The notes: generated by a model from the sequence alone, not told the origin. Shown: positions 36,027-46,107, counted from the stretch's first letter. The stretch: 64,000 nt of DNA from Arthrobacter humicola (GCF_022803015.1 NZ_JAFKON010000004.1:124001-188000); one strand, 5' to 3'. A program made the numbers and translations.

Positions 36027-39000
36027 TTATTTCACCGCCGGTGTGGCAGAGACAGGGGCGTCGGAGAAGATGTTGCGGATCACGCCGTTGGCCCACTCCA
36101 GGATCTCGGCGTCCTGCAGGTCCCGGCCGCCGATCCTGGCGGTCTTGGGCTTCGGAACGAGCACGGCGTCCAGGGCCGGCTTCGCCTGCGCGCCCGGGTA
36201 CATCCGGGTCAGGCGCATGAGCTTGGACTCGGGCAGCTGCGCCGGGGAGAACTTGATGAAGTTGCCCTGCAGCGCGACGTCGGACAATCCGGCCTCGCGG
36301 GCGCCCACCCGGAACCGGGCGACGTCGATCAGGTTGGTGGCCGGCAGCGGCAGTTCGCCGTAACGGTCCACGAGCTCCGCGAGGACCTCCTCGATCGCCT
36401 CGTAGGTGATGGCGCTGGCGAGTTTGCGGTAAGCCTCCAGGCGCAGCCGTTCGCCCGGCACGTAGTCGTGCGGCAGGTGCGCGTTGACCGGCAGTTCGAT
36501 CTTCATTTCGGCGGCCTTCTCCTCCGCCTCGCCCCGGTATTCGGCCACGGCCTCGCCGACCAGCCGGATGTAGAGGTCGAAGCCGACACCCTGGATGTGG
36601 CCGGACTGCTCGCCGCCGAGCAGGTTGCCGGCGCCGCGGATCTCCAGGTCCTTCATGGCCAGCTGCATGCCGGCGCCGAGCTCGTTGTGCGTCGCGACGG
36701 CCTTGAGCCGTTCCAGGGCCACCTCGCCCAGCGGTTTTTCCGAGGGGTAGAGGAAGTAGGCGTAGGCGCGTTCCCGGCCGCGGCCCACACGTCCGCGCAG
36801 CTGGTGCAGCTGGGAGAGGCCGTACTTGTCCGCGCCGTCCACGATCAGGGTGTTGGCGTTGGAGATGTCCAGGCCGGTCTCGATGATGGTGGTGCAGACC
36901 AGGACGTCGAAGCGCTTTTCCCAGAAGTCCACGATGATCTGTTCCAGCCGGCTCTCGGACATCTGCCCGTGCGCCACCTCCACCCGGGCCTCCGGGACCA
37001 GTTCGCGGATCTTCGCCGCGGTGCGGTCGATCGTGGACACCCGGTTGTGGACGAAGAACACCTGGCCTTCGCGCATCAGCTCACGGCGGATCGCGGCGGA
37101 AGTCTGCTTGTCCGTGTACGGGCCCACGTACGTCAGCACGGGGTGCCGTTCCTCCGGCGGGGTGGCCAGGGTGGAGGTTTCGCGGATGCCGGTCAGGGAC
37201 ATTTCCAGTGTGCGCGGAATCGGGGTGGCGCTCATGGCCAGGACGTCGACGTTGGTGCGCATCTTCTTCAGCGCTTCCTTGTGTTCGACGCCGAAGCGCT
37301 GCTCCTCGTCCACGATCACCAGACCGAGGTCCTTGAAGCCGAAGTCCTTGGACAGCAGCCGGTGCGTGCCGATCACGACGTCCACGGAACCGGCCTTGAC
37401 GCCGTCGGCGGTTTCCTTGGCCTCCTTGCCGGTCTGGAAGCGGGACAGCGGCTTGACGACCAGGGGGAAGCCGGAAAACCGCTCGGTGAACGTCTCGTAG
37501 TGCTGCTGGGCGAGCAGCGTGGTGGGCACCAGCACGGCGACCTGTTTGCCGTCCTGGACCGCCTTGAATGCGGCCCGGACAGCGATCTCTGTCTTGCCGT
37601 AGCCGACGTCGCCCGAGATCAGCCGGTCCATCGGGATCTCCCGCTCCATGTCGGCCTTGACCTCGTTGATGGTGGTCAGCTGGTCCGGGGTCTCCACGTA
37701 CGGGAAGGCCTCCTCCAGTTCCCGCTGCCACGGGGTGTCCGGGCCGAACGCGTAGCCGCGGGAGGCCATCCGGGCCGAGTACAGCCGGATCAGCTCGCCG
37801 GCGATCTCCTTGACCGCCTTGCGGGCCTTGGACTTGGTGCTCGCCCAGTCCGCGCCGCCCATCTTGCTCAGCGCCGGGGTGTCGCCGCCCACGTACCGGG
37901 TGACCTGGTCCAGCTGATCGGTGGGCACGAAGAGCCGGTCGCCCGGGGCTCCGCGCTTGGACGGGGCGTACTCCAGGACCAGGTATTCACGCATGCCCTC
38001 GCCGCCACCGGCAACCTTGCGCTGGATCAGTTCCACGAACCGGCCGATGCCGTGCTGTTCGTGCACCACGGAGTCCCCGGCCACGAGCTGCAGCGGATCC
38101 ACGGCGTTCCGCCGCTTGGACGGCATCCGGCGCATGTCCTTCGTGGAACCGGCAGAGGTCCGGCCCAGCAGGTCAGCCTCGGTCAGCAGCGCCAGTTTGA
38201 GCGGATCCAGGACAAAACCGCGGCCGACGGCGGCGGTGGTCACCTCGATCAGCCCGGCCTGCGGATCGGCCTCGAGCGTGTCCACCCGCGCGCACGGGAT
38301 GTCGTTGTCGTGGAAGAGTTCGGCGAGGCGCTGCGCCGGGCCCGGGCCCTCGGTGACCACGACGATCCGCCACTGGTCCCGGACGCGGGAGCCGATGAAG
38401 TCCATCATTTCCGCCACGTCGCCCTGGTAGCCGCGGGGTTCCCGGGCGTGCAGGTTCAGCACGTCGACGTCGGGCAGCAGCTCCTCGTCGCTGGCCAGCG
38501 AGGTGATGGACCACCACGAGACGCCGTGCTCGAGGGCCGCGGTGCGGGTCTCGGTCAGCGAACGGAAGCTGGCCGAGTGCAGGGCAACGGATGCCGCGGA
38601 AGTTAAATCGAGCGGTGCGGTGCCGCCGTCGGACGCCGTCGACCAGGCGGCCTCGAGGAATTCCTCGTTCGTGGCGGCGAGGTCGTGCGCCCGGGTGCGG
38701 ACCTTCTCCGGCTCGATCACCACCGCGATGGAACCCGCCGGGAGCTGGTCCAGGAACGGGACCATGGCGTCCACCAGTACGGGGGCCAGCGATTCCATGC
38801 CCTCGACGGCGATGCCGCCGGCGATTTTCTCCAGCATGTCCGCGGCGGCCGGGAGCTGGGACTTCAGGGTGGCGGCGCGGGACATGACGGAGGGTGTGAT
38901 CAGGATTTCACGGCACGGCGGGGCATGGAGTTCGGTGGGATGGTGCAGGCCGGGCGCGGTCAGCGAGCGCTGGTCGGCGACGGCGAACCAGCGCATCTGG

Positions 39001-39698
39001 TCCACCTCGTCACCAAAGAACTCGACCCGGATGGGGTGGTCCTCGGTGGGCGGGAAGACGTCCAGCATGCCGCCGCGGACGGCGAATTCGCCGCGGCGGG
39101 TCACCATGTCCACCCGGGCGTAGGCGGCGTCGGCCAGGCTCTTGACGACACCGCTGAAGGGGGCCTCCTGGCCGACCTTCAAGGTCACCGGCACCAGTTC
39201 GCCGAGGCCGGCGACGATCGGCTGCACGACGGCGCGGACGGGGGCCACCACCACGCGCAGCGCACCGGCGGTGGACGATTCGGGGTGCGCGAGCCGCCGC
39301 AGCACCGACAGCCGCCGGCCCACGGTGTCCGAGCGCGGGGAGAGCCGCTCATGCGGCAGCGTCTCCCAGCTGGGGAACTCCGCGATCGTCTCGGCCGGCA
39401 GGAAGGCGCGCAGGGCCTCGGTCAGGTCCTCGGCCTCGCGGCCGGTCGCGGTGACGGCCAGGACCACGGGCACTCCCCGGCCAGCCCCTGCAGAGCCGGT
39501 TTCGTTTCCCGCCAGGGTCGCGAGTCCGTCCGCCATTTCCGCGAGCAGCGTGGACCGCATTCCGGCCGGGGCGCTGATCTGGTAATCCTCGCTGCGGGCG
39601 GCGAACCCGCGGGCGGCCTCGGCCTGGATCCGGGCGTAGTTCCGGTCTTCGGCGAGGACACGGCGCAAACCGGTGAGAGAGGGGCCGTTGAGGCTCAT
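36027..39698 (-). CDS. mfd: Transcription-repair coupling factor Mfd
   Basis: 1223 residues from ATG at 39698, preceded by GGAGCAACAGCT; the reading frame extends further upstream without homology. UvrB-like N-terminal domains (about 1-350), the RNA-polymerase-interacting domain (about 500-570, GDSVVHEQHGIGRF), then the RecG-like translocase with Walker A GDVGYGKTE (Lys702), DEEQRFG (Asp797), SATPIPRTLEMSLTG and LRGRVGRGRERAYAY, and the C-terminal TRCF domain. It releases RNA polymerase stalled at DNA lesions and recruits UvrA. Confidence 0.97.
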   Translation of the reverse strand: MSLNGPSLTGLRRVLAEDRNYARIQAEAARGFAARSEDYQISAPAGMRSTLLAEMADGLATLAGNETGSAGAGRGVPVVLAVTATGREAEDLTEALRAFLPAETIAEFPSWETLPHERLSPRSDTVGRRLSVLRRLAHPESSTAGALRVVVAPVRAVVQPIVAGLGELVPVTLKVGQEAPFSGVVKSLADAAYARVDMVTRRGEFAVRGGMLDVFPPTEDHPIRVEFFGDEVDQMRWFAVADQRSLTAPGLHHPTELHAPPCREILITPSVMSRAATLKSQLPAAADMLEKIAGGIAVEGMESLAPVLVDAMVPFLDQLPAGSIAVVIEPEKVRTRAHDLAATNEEFLEAAWSTASDGGTAPLDLTSAASVALHSASFRSLTETRTAALEHGVSWWSITSLASDEELLPDVDVLNLHAREPRGYQGDVAEMMDFIGSRVRDQWRIVVVTEGPGPAQRLAELFHDNDIPCARVDTLEADPQAGLIEVTTAAVGRGFVLDPLKLALLTEADLLGRTSAGSTKDMRRMPSKRRNAVDPLQLVAGDSVVHEQHGIGRFVELIQRKVAGGGEGMREYLVLEYAPSKRGAPGDRLFVPTDQLDQVTRYVGGDTPALSKMGGADWASTKSKARKAVKEIAGELIRLYSARMASRGYAFGPDTPWQRELEEAFPYVETPDQLTTINEVKADMEREIPMDRLISGDVGYGKTEIAVRAAFKAVQDGKQVAVLVPTTLLAQQHYETFTERFSGFPLVVKPLSRFQTGKEAKETADGVKAGSVDVVIGTHRLLSKDFGFKDLGLVIVDEEQRFGVEHKEALKKMRTNVDVLAMSATPIPRTLEMSLTGIRETSTLATPPEERHPVLTYVGPYTDKQTSAAIRRELMREGQVFFVHNRVSTIDRTAAKIRELVPEARVEVAHGQMSESRLEQIIVDFWEKRFDVLVCTTIIETGLDISNANTLIVDGADKYGLSQLHQLRGRVGRGRERAYAYFLYPSEKPLGEVALERLKAVATHNELGAGMQLAMKDLEIRGAGNLLGGEQSGHIQGVGFDLYIRLVGEAVAEYRGEAEEKAAEMKIELPVNAHLPHDYVPGERLRLEAYRKLASAITYEAIEEVLAELVDRYGELPLPATNLIDVARFRVGAREAGLSDVALQGNFIKFSPAQLPESKLMRLTRMYPGAQAKPALDAVLVPKPKTARIGGRDLQDAEILEWANGVIRNIFSDAPVSATPAVK

Positions 39699-39945
39699 AG
39701 CTGTTGCTCCTGATGGGATCACGGGGTGCAGGCAACACGAATAGCCGAAATTCGCGAGAATCCCGGGCCCTCCAAGCCTACCGCGGAGCCTCGGGGCACG
39801 CCGACGGGCCCGGCAGGCGGGACCTGCCCGGGGCACCGCCGACGGGGCTAGGCTGGCTTCAGGAGCGGGCGGCCCATCCAACGCGGGCCGCGCACCGAAT
39901 GGCTTGGTAGGCCACCCGCCAACTGCTGGCTGACAAGGAGTCACC

Positions 39946-41511
39946 ATGAACGGCACAACCGCAACCCCCGAACCCGCTGGAACTCCTGCTCCAGCCCCGC
40001 AGGGAGCCACCGCGAAGGCCGCATCCCCTAAGACCGTGCTCGTCACCGGGGCCACCGGTTACATCGGCGGCCGGCTCGTCCCCCGGCTCCTGGAAGCCGG
40101 ACACAGGGTCAAAGTCGTGGTCCGCACCCCGGCCAAGATCGCCGGCGTGCCCTGGCTGGACGACGTCGAGGTGATCCACAGCAGCCTCGACGACGGGGAC
40201 GCCCTGCAGGCGGCGCTCGACGGCGTCGACGTCCTGTACTACCTGGTCCATTCCATGGCGGCCGGGGCCGGCTTCGAGGCCAAGGAAAAGACGATGGCCG
40301 GGACGGCAGCCCGGGCCGCGGCCGCCGCCGGAGTGGACAGGATCGTCTACCTCGGCGGCCTGCACCCGGCCGGAGCCGAACTGTCCACCCACATGCGCTC
40401 CCGCGAAGCGGTGGGGAAGGTGTTCCTGGAAAGCCCGGTGGACGCAGTGGTCTTCCAGGCCGGCGTCGTGATCGGCTCGGGCTCGGCGTCGTTCGAAATG
40501 ATCCGGCATTTGTCCGAGACGCTGCCGCTGATGCCCGCCCCGAGCTGGGTGCGCAACAAGATCGAGGCGATAGCGGTCCGTGATGTCCTGTACTACCTCG
40601 TGGCGGCGGCGTCGCTGGAAGGACCCATCAACCGGACCTTCGACATCGGCTGCCGCCAGGTGCTCAGTTACGCCGGAATGATGCAGGAATACGCCGCCGA
40701 GGCCGGCCTGCCGCACCGTGTGGTGCTGGCGCTGCCGGTGCCGGCCCCCAAACTGGCCGGTCTGTGGGTGGCACTGACCACCCCGATCCCGCTCTCCATG
40801 TCCCTGCCGCTGGTCGAATCGCTCCAGCACGACGCCGTCGCCGCCGAGCACGACATCGACGCGCACATCCCTGTGCCGGAGGGCGGCCTGACCCCCTACC
40901 GGCGGGCCGTGGCCCTCGCCCTGGGCAAGGAACGCGACGGCCAGGTGGAGACCACGTGGGCCAGCGCCGGCGTCGACGCCGATCCCCTGCCGAGCGACCC
41001 GGATTGGTCCGGCCACGCCGTGTACGTGGATGAGCGCAGCTTCCAAAGCGACGTGGACCCCAAATATGTGTGGACCGTCATCGAAGGAATCGGCGGCCGG
41101 AACGGCTGGTACTCCCTGCCGCTGGCCTGGCAGGTGCGCGGCTGGCTGGACAAGCTCACCGGCGGGGCGGGGCTGCTGCGCGGCCGCCGGCACCCGCACC
41201 TGCTGGCCGAGGGCGAGGTGGTGGACTGGTGGCGGGTCGAGCGGATCGACCGTGGCCGGCTGCTGCGACTGCGGGCCGAAATGCGGGCCCCGGGCCGGGC
41301 CTGGCTCGAACTTTCCGTGGAGCCGGAGGGGACGGGCAGCCGCTACCGCCAGCGCGCCATTTTCTTCCCCAAGGGCCTCAGCGGCCGCCTCTACTGGCTC
41401 GCAGTGCTGCCGTTCCACAGCGTCATTTTTCCCGCCATGTCGCGGAATATCACCGCCGCCGCCCGGGATCTGGAAAACCTCGAATCGGAGCCAGCCCGGC
41501 ACACCACGTAG
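39946..41511 (+). CDS. SDR-family NAD(P)-binding protein with DUF2867 domain
   Basis: 521 residues; ATG preceded by AAGGAG (39934-39939). The Rossmann domain (about 28-330) opens VLVTGATGYIGGRLVPRLL and includes LYYLVHSMAAGAGFEAKEK, the atypical extended-SDR form. The C-terminal part (about 365-515, WTVIEGIGGRNGWYSLPLAW, RAIFFPKGLSGRLYW) matches DUF2867, a START/lipid-binding-like domain often fused to such SDRs. The function is unassigned; lipid or quinone modification is a guess. A TAGGCT -10-like element lies about 85 bp upstream. Confidence 0.88.
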   Translation: MNGTTATPEPAGTPAPAPQGATAKAASPKTVLVTGATGYIGGRLVPRLLEAGHRVKVVVRTPAKIAGVPWLDDVEVIHSSLDDGDALQAALDGVDVLYYLVHSMAAGAGFEAKEKTMAGTAARAAAAAGVDRIVYLGGLHPAGAELSTHMRSREAVGKVFLESPVDAVVFQAGVVIGSGSASFEMIRHLSETLPLMPAPSWVRNKIEAIAVRDVLYYLVAAASLEGPINRTFDIGCRQVLSYAGMMQEYAAEAGLPHRVVLALPVPAPKLAGLWVALTTPIPLSMSLPLVESLQHDAVAAEHDIDAHIPVPEGGLTPYRRAVALALGKERDGQVETTWASAGVDADPLPSDPDWSGHAVYVDERSFQSDVDPKYVWTVIEGIGGRNGWYSLPLAWQVRGWLDKLTGGAGLLRGRRHPHLLAEGEVVDWWRVERIDRGRLLRLRAEMRAPGRAWLELSVEPEGTGSRYRQRAIFFPKGLSGRLYWLAVLPFHSVIFPAMSRNITAAARDLENLESEPARHTT

Positions 41512-41558
41512 GATGTTGGAGCCCGAAACGTCCACTTCCACATCATGGAGGACCCCCT

Positions 41559-42056
41559 ATGGCCCTGAGTGCATCCACTACCGTTCCGCACAGCGTCGAC
41601 CGCGTTACCGCGGTTTTCGTCAATGAAGACTTCCTGCGCCACACGAGCGAACTCGTCGGCGGCACCCTGGAATCCTTCGCCGTCGACGGTGACACCGCCG
41701 GCGCTTTCAACACCACCACCGTGCGGACCATCCCCACCACCCGGATGCCGGACATTGCCCGGAAATTTGTTGGCGAAAGCCTGAAGGTGACGCAGCTGGA
41801 GGCCTGGGAGGCCCCCGCCGCCGACGGCTCCCGGCAGAGCAAGATCTCGCTGAAGGTCTCCGGCGCCCCGCTGGACGTGAATGCTGTCCAGCGTCTCGTG
41901 TCCGACGGCGGCAGCACCCGGATCGAGCTCGAGGGCGACGTGACCTCCTCGGTGCCGTTCCTTGGCGGCAAGATCGCCGACGCCGCAGAACCGATGGTCG
42001 GCAAGGCCCTGAACCTGCAGTCCCAGCAGGCCCAGGCCTGGCTCGAAAGCCACTGA
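41559..42056 (+). CDS. DUF2505 family protein
   Basis: 165 residues; ATG at 41559 with GGAGGA at 41547-41552. It begins MALSASTTVPHSVDRVTAVF and continues FLRHTSELVGGTLES, with a START/SRPBCC-like beta pattern and a C-terminal helix (AAEPMVGKALNLQSQQAQAW). This matches the DUF2505 family, found in actinobacteria. The ligand is unknown. It follows the SDR-DUF2867 gene by 47 bp and precedes the SCO4848-type gene by 4 bp, so the three form a likely operon. Confidence 0.82.
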   Translation: MALSASTTVPHSVDRVTAVFVNEDFLRHTSELVGGTLESFAVDGDTAGAFNTTTVRTIPTTRMPDIARKFVGESLKVTQLEAWEAPAADGSRQSKISLKVSGAPLDVNAVQRLVSDGGSTRIELEGDVTSSVPFLGGKIADAAEPMVGKALNLQSQQAQAWLESH

Positions 42057-42060
42057 GCCC

Positions 42061-42282
42061 GTGGAACTGCCCGCGGTCCTCGCCGTCGTCCTGATCGTCG
42101 CCGGCGTCTGGTCCCTGGTTGTCTGGCCGCAGTTCCTGCGCCGGGTCATGAAGGATCCGCGTGCCCGCGACGCCAACGGCAAGGCCACGCGCTTCCTGAC
42201 CGTCCATGTGGTCCTGGTCAGCATCTCCATGCTGCTGGGGGCCGCGACGGCGGCGATTGGCGTGGCCGGGCTGCTCAGCTAG
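42061..42282 (+). CDS. SCO4848-type small membrane protein
   Basis: 73 residues from GTG at 42061, 4 nt after the previous stop. Two membrane helices (about 4-22 and 47-70) flank a charged loop RRVMKDPRARDANGKATRF. The pattern WSLVVWPQFLRRVMKDPRA is characteristic of the SCO4848 membrane family of actinobacteria, whose role is unknown. A strong terminator follows immediately. Confidence 0.85.
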   Translation: MELPAVLAVVLIVAGVWSLVVWPQFLRRVMKDPRARDANGKATRFLTVHVVLVSISMLLGAATAAIGVAGLLS

Positions 42283-42283
42283 C

Positions 42284-42325
42284 ATCCGGCACACCGGCCG
42301 TCATATGCCCGCCGGTGTGCCGGAT
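42284..42325 (+). terminator. Intrinsic terminator
   Basis: A perfect 15-bp stem (42284-42298 ATCCGGCACACCGGC with 42311-42325), 12-nt loop, then TTTCCT. It closes the three-gene unit ending at 42282. Confidence 0.82.
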
Positions 42326-42393
42326 TTCCTGCGCTCGTGGCCTGCCGGCGGATAGAATCGGCAAAAAAGTGGACAGCTGAAAGGGGACGCCAA

Positions 42394-42837
42394 TTGCTAC
42401 CCCGTCGTGCGGCCATGTGGGGGCTGGGGGCTTATGTGCTCATTCTTGGCCTCATTGCGCTCTGGCCCGTTCCCGTGGACCAGGGCGCCTCCGATCTGCT
42501 GTTGCGGTCGCTGCGGAAGCTGCACCGCTGGGGTGTCCCCGAATGGTTCGACTATCGGGTGCTCGAACTGGCCGCCAACATGGTCCTGTTCATTCCGTTG
42601 GGTGCCTTCGTGGCCCGGATCCTGGGTGCCCGGCTGTGGTGGGGCGGGGCCGCCGTCGGCTTCTTGGTCTCGGTCCTGATTGAGCTCGCCCAGCTTTTCT
42701 TCCTCCCGGCGCGCTTTCCCTCCGTCTCCGATGTCGCCGCGAACACTTTCGGCGCCATGATCGGCGCCCTTGCGGCCCTGGTGCTCATGACACTCTCCGC
42801 TGCTGTGCGATTCCGCGGTCCACCGCGTACTCTGTGA
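42394..42837 (+). CDS. VanZ-like membrane protein
   Basis: 147 residues. TTG at 42394 is preferred because AAGGGG (42381-42386) lies 7 nt upstream. The longer frame from 42337 has no ribosome-binding site. It has four membrane helices with the VanZ-family pattern: ALWPVPVDQGASD, ELAANMVLFIPLGAFVARIL, VSVLIELAQLFFLPARFPSVSD (limited to the core ELAQLFF...R..SVSDVAANT), GAMIGALAALVL. VanZ-like proteins are of uncertain function. It precedes ugd by 28 bp. Confidence 0.84.
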   Translation: MLPRRAAMWGLGAYVLILGLIALWPVPVDQGASDLLLRSLRKLHRWGVPEWFDYRVLELAANMVLFIPLGAFVARILGARLWWGGAAVGFLVSVLIELAQLFFLPARFPSVSDVAANTFGAMIGALAALVLMTLSAAVRFRGPPRTL

Positions 42838-42865
42838 ACAGGCCCGACGGGAGGACAACGAAAGT

Positions 42866-44179
42866 ATGCGGATTTCGGTTATCGGTTGCGGTTATTTGGG
42901 CGCTGTTCATGCTGCTTGCATGGCCAAGCTGGGCCACGACGTTGTAGGCATCGACGTCGACGAACACAAGGTGGCGCAACTGTCAGCAGGCCACGCCCCG
43001 TTCTATGAACCTGTTTTGGACGATCTGCTGTCCGAGCTGGAAGAATCCGGGCTTCTGCGATTCACCACCGACATGGCCGCCGCCCGCGGCTCCGAGGTCC
43101 ACTTCATCTGTGTCGGAACCCCTCAAAAACGCGGCGAAAACGGCGCCGATCTGCGCTACGTTGACGCCGCGGTCACGGCTCTGGCCGCCCATCTCTCCCC
43201 CGGCGACGTCGTGGCCGGGAAATCCACCGTGCCTGTAGGTACGGCCGCGCGGCTGGCCGAGGTGCTGGCCGAAACCGAGCCCGGCGCGATGCTGGTCTGG
43301 AACCCGGAGTTCCTGCGCGAAGGCCACGCCGTAACGGACACCCTGAACCCGGACCGGTTTGTCTACGGGACACCGGACGGAAGCGAAGACCACCCAGCGG
43401 TGGCTGTCCTGGACCAGGTCTACGAGACCCCGCTCTCGCGCGGGACACCCCGGCTGGTGACGGACTACGCTACGGCCGAACTCGTCAAGACTGCCGCCAA
43501 CTCCTTCCTGGCCACCAAGATTTCCTTCATCAACGCCATGGCCGAGGTCTGTGAGGCCACGGGGGCCGATGTCACCCGGCTGGCCGACGCGATCGGGCTG
43601 GACGAGCGGATCGGCCGGAAATTCCTGAATGCCGGCATCGGTTTCGGCGGCGGCTGCCTGCCCAAGGACATCCGTGCGTTCATGGCCCGCGCGGGCGAGC
43701 TGGGTGCCGACCAGGCGTTGACTTTCCTGCGCGAGGTTGACGCCATCAACATGAGGCGCCGGACCCGGGTCGTGGAACTCACGCGGGAGCTCTGCGGCGG
43801 CACCCTGATGGGACAGCGGATCGCCGTCCTGGGCGCGGCCTTCAAGCCCGAAAGCGACGACGTCCGGGACTCCCCCGCGCTGAGCGCTGCCGCGCAGCTG
43901 CAGTTGCAGGGCGCTGTGGTGACGGTGACCGACCCCCAGGCCCTGCCCAATGCCGCCAAGCGTTTCCCGGAACTCCAGCTGGAGCCGGACCTTGAGACGA
44001 CGCTGCAGAAGGCCGATGCCGTGCTGCTGCTGACCGAATGGCAGGCCTACCGGGAACTGGATCCGCACGCGGCCAAGGCGCTCGTGTCCGCGCCGCGCAT
44101 CCTGGACGGCCGCAATGTCCTGGACCCTGCCAAGTGGCGGGCCGCCGGCTGGACTTACAAGGGCCTGGGCCGTCCCTAG
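42866..44179 (+). CDS. ugd: UDP-glucose 6-dehydrogenase
   Basis: 437 residues. N-terminal Rossmann motif VIGCGYLGAVHAACMAKLGH, the central helical domain with ELVKTAANSFLATKISFINA, the catalytic Cys264 in GFGGGCLPKDIRAFM, and the C-terminal UDP-binding domain (VLGAAFKPESDDVRDSPAL). It oxidises UDP-glucose to UDP-glucuronate for surface polysaccharide. Its TAG shares a CTAG with the stop of convergent sufU. No glycosyltransferase cluster is adjacent. Confidence 0.95.
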   Translation: MRISVIGCGYLGAVHAACMAKLGHDVVGIDVDEHKVAQLSAGHAPFYEPVLDDLLSELEESGLLRFTTDMAAARGSEVHFICVGTPQKRGENGADLRYVDAAVTALAAHLSPGDVVAGKSTVPVGTAARLAEVLAETEPGAMLVWNPEFLREGHAVTDTLNPDRFVYGTPDGSEDHPAVAVLDQVYETPLSRGTPRLVTDYATAELVKTAANSFLATKISFINAMAEVCEATGADVTRLADAIGLDERIGRKFLNAGIGFGGGCLPKDIRAFMARAGELGADQALTFLREVDAINMRRRTRVVELTRELCGGTLMGQRIAVLGAAFKPESDDVRDSPALSAAAQLQLQGAVVTVTDPQALPNAAKRFPELQLEPDLETTLQKADAVLLLTEWQAYRELDPHAAKALVSAPRILDGRNVLDPAKWRAAGWTYKGLGRP

Positions 44180-44646
44180 GGCGCGGCCGTCAGCCTGCCA
44201 GCGGCCTGGCCGAGGGCGTCCTCCGCGGCCACCCATGAGAGCATGGCGCACTTGACCCGGGCGGCGTAACGGGACACGCCCTCAAACGCGGCGGCGTCGC
44301 CCAGCACCTCCGGGTCGGCCGGCACCTTGCCGCGCGAGCGCAGCACCTCGCGGAAGCTGTCTATGACCGTGCGGAGTTCCTCGACGCTCATGCCCTCGGC
44401 GAGCTCGGTCAGCACGGATGCCGAGGCCATCGAGATTGAGCAGCCGTCGCCGTCCCAGCGCAGCTCACTGACCTTCCCGCCGGCCACGGACACCCGGACC
44501 GTGATTTCGTCGCCGCAGGTCGGATTCAGCTGGTGGGACTGGCCGCTGCTGGCGTCCATGGGTGCGGCCGCGGCGGCCAGGCCGCTGCCGTGCCGGGCCT
44601 TGGCGTGTTCCAGGATGATCTGCTGGTAGAGCTGGTCAAGACTCAT
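44176..44646 (-). CDS. sufU: Fe-S cluster scaffold / sulfur acceptor SufU
   Basis: 156 residues. Metal ligands C44, D46 (NPTCGDE), C69 (GDGCSIS) and C133 (VKCAML) are in place. The ~20-residue insertion between C69 and C133 that distinguishes SufU from IscU is present (SFREVLRSRGKVPADPEVLG). SufU takes sulfur from SufS through a zinc-ligand swap. It lies 11 bp downstream of sufS on the same strand. Confidence 0.93.
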   Translation of the reverse strand: MSLDQLYQQIILEHAKARHGSGLAAAAAPMDASSGQSHQLNPTCGDEITVRVSVAGGKVSELRWDGDGCSISMASASVLTELAEGMSVEELRTVIDSFREVLRSRGKVPADPEVLGDAAAFEGVSRYAARVKCAMLSWVAAEDALGQAAGRLTAAP

Positions 44647-44657
44647 GGATGTCCGTC

Positions 44658-45965
44658 CTAGGCTTGGAAGTAGGCACGGACATCGGCGGCCGCGTTCAGG
44701 AACGCGTCCACATCGTCCGTGGTGTTGTAAAGATACGTGCTGGCGCGCGTCGTCGCCGCCAGCCCGAGCCTCCGGTGCAGCGGCTGGGCGCAGTGGTGGC
44801 CGACCCGCACGGCGATGCCCCGGCTGTCCAGGAACTGGCCGACGTCGTGCGCGTGGACGCCGGCGACGTCGAATGCCGCCAGGCCAATGCGTTCCTGTCC
44901 CGCCGCGGGGCCCAGCACTCGGATGCCGGGGATGGATTCCAAGCCGCGCACGAGGCGCTGGCCGAGTTCGGCCTCCCAGGCGTGAATGCGGTCCATCCCG
45001 GTTTCGCTGAGGTAGTTCACCGCCGCGGCCAGTGCGACCGCCTGCGAAATGCGCTGGGTGCCGGCCTCGAAGCGTTGCGGGCTCGGCAGGAATCCGGCCC
45101 GTTCCATCGTGACGGTGGTGATCATGGACCCTCCCGTCAGGAACGGCGGCATCGCGTTGAGCAGTTCCGAGCGGCCATAGAGGGCGCCGATTCCGGTGGG
45201 GCCGAGCATCTTGTGGCCGGAGAACACCGCGAAGTCGACGTCGAGCGCCTTGACGTCCAGAGGCAGGTGCGGCGCGGACTGGCAGGCGTCGAGCACAACG
45301 AGGGCCCCCGCGGACCGGGCCAGGGCCACCAGGGCTGCTACCGGGTTGATGGTGCCCAGGACATTGGACGCGTGGGTGAACGCCAGGACGCGGGTGCGCG
45401 GGCCGATGATGCCGGCGGCGGCCTCCAGGTCCAGGGCGCCGGCGTCGTTGATCGGGATGAACTTCACGACGGCGCCTGTCCGGGCCGCCAGCTCCTGCCA
45501 GGGGATCAGGTTGGCATGGTGTTCCATCTCCGTGACGACGAGTTCGTCGCCCGGGGCCAGGGCGAACCGGGCCGCTTCGGGTCCGGCGCCGGGCAGGGAA
45601 GCGTTGAGGAAAGAATAGGTGAGCAGGTTCAGGCCCTCCGTGGCGTTGGAGGTCCAGATCAGCTCATCCCACTCGGCCCCGACAAAGTCGGCGACCGTTT
45701 CCCGGGCGTTTTCGAATGCCTCGGTGGCCTCGACGGCGAGGTGGTGCGCCCCGCGGTGGACCGCGGAGTTCCGCTGCTCATAGAATTCCTGCTCGGCCTC
45801 GAGCACGCTCAGCGGGTTCTGCGAAGTCGCCCCTGAGTCCAGGTAGACGAGCGGGAAGCCGTTGACGTGCTGTTGCAGGATCGGGAAATCGTTGCGGATC
45901 CTCAGGACCTCCTCGTTTCCGAGGGCGGCGGCAGAGCGGCGGAGGTGGGCTGGGGTGGCAACCAT
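44658..45965 (-). CDS. sufS: Cysteine desulfurase SufS
   Basis: 435 residues; ATG at 45965 with CCAGGAGT just upstream, while the frame extends upstream without homology. PLP lysine Lys252 (FSGHKMLGPTGIG) and persulfide cysteine Cys392 (VGHHCAQPLHRR). YLDSGATSQNPLSV, NATEGLNLLTYS and EMEHHANLIPWQ mark the class II (SufS) group. It mobilises sulfur from cysteine for SufU. The rest of the suf operon (sufBCD) is not here, so this pair is separate from it or is a second copy. Confidence 0.94.
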   Translation of the reverse strand: MVATPAHLRRSAAALGNEEVLRIRNDFPILQQHVNGFPLVYLDSGATSQNPLSVLEAEQEFYEQRNSAVHRGAHHLAVEATEAFENARETVADFVGAEWDELIWTSNATEGLNLLTYSFLNASLPGAGPEAARFALAPGDELVVTEMEHHANLIPWQELAARTGAVVKFIPINDAGALDLEAAAGIIGPRTRVLAFTHASNVLGTINPVAALVALARSAGALVVLDACQSAPHLPLDVKALDVDFAVFSGHKMLGPTGIGALYGRSELLNAMPPFLTGGSMITTVTMERAGFLPSPQRFEAGTQRISQAVALAAAVNYLSETGMDRIHAWEAELGQRLVRGLESIPGIRVLGPAAGQERIGLAAFDVAGVHAHDVGQFLDSRGIAVRVGHHCAQPLHRRLGLAATTRASTYLYNTTDDVDAFLNAAADVRAYFQA

Positions 45966-46107
45966 GGCGGGGACTCCTGGATCGGCGTTCGCTGCGGCGT
46001 GCCCCGTGCCGCCCGGAAAGCAAGCGGCGCGAAATACATCACACAGATTAAACCTAATTATCCCACGTTCCCGCAGCTCTCCTGCGCGGCCACCGCGCGG
46101 ACCCGCA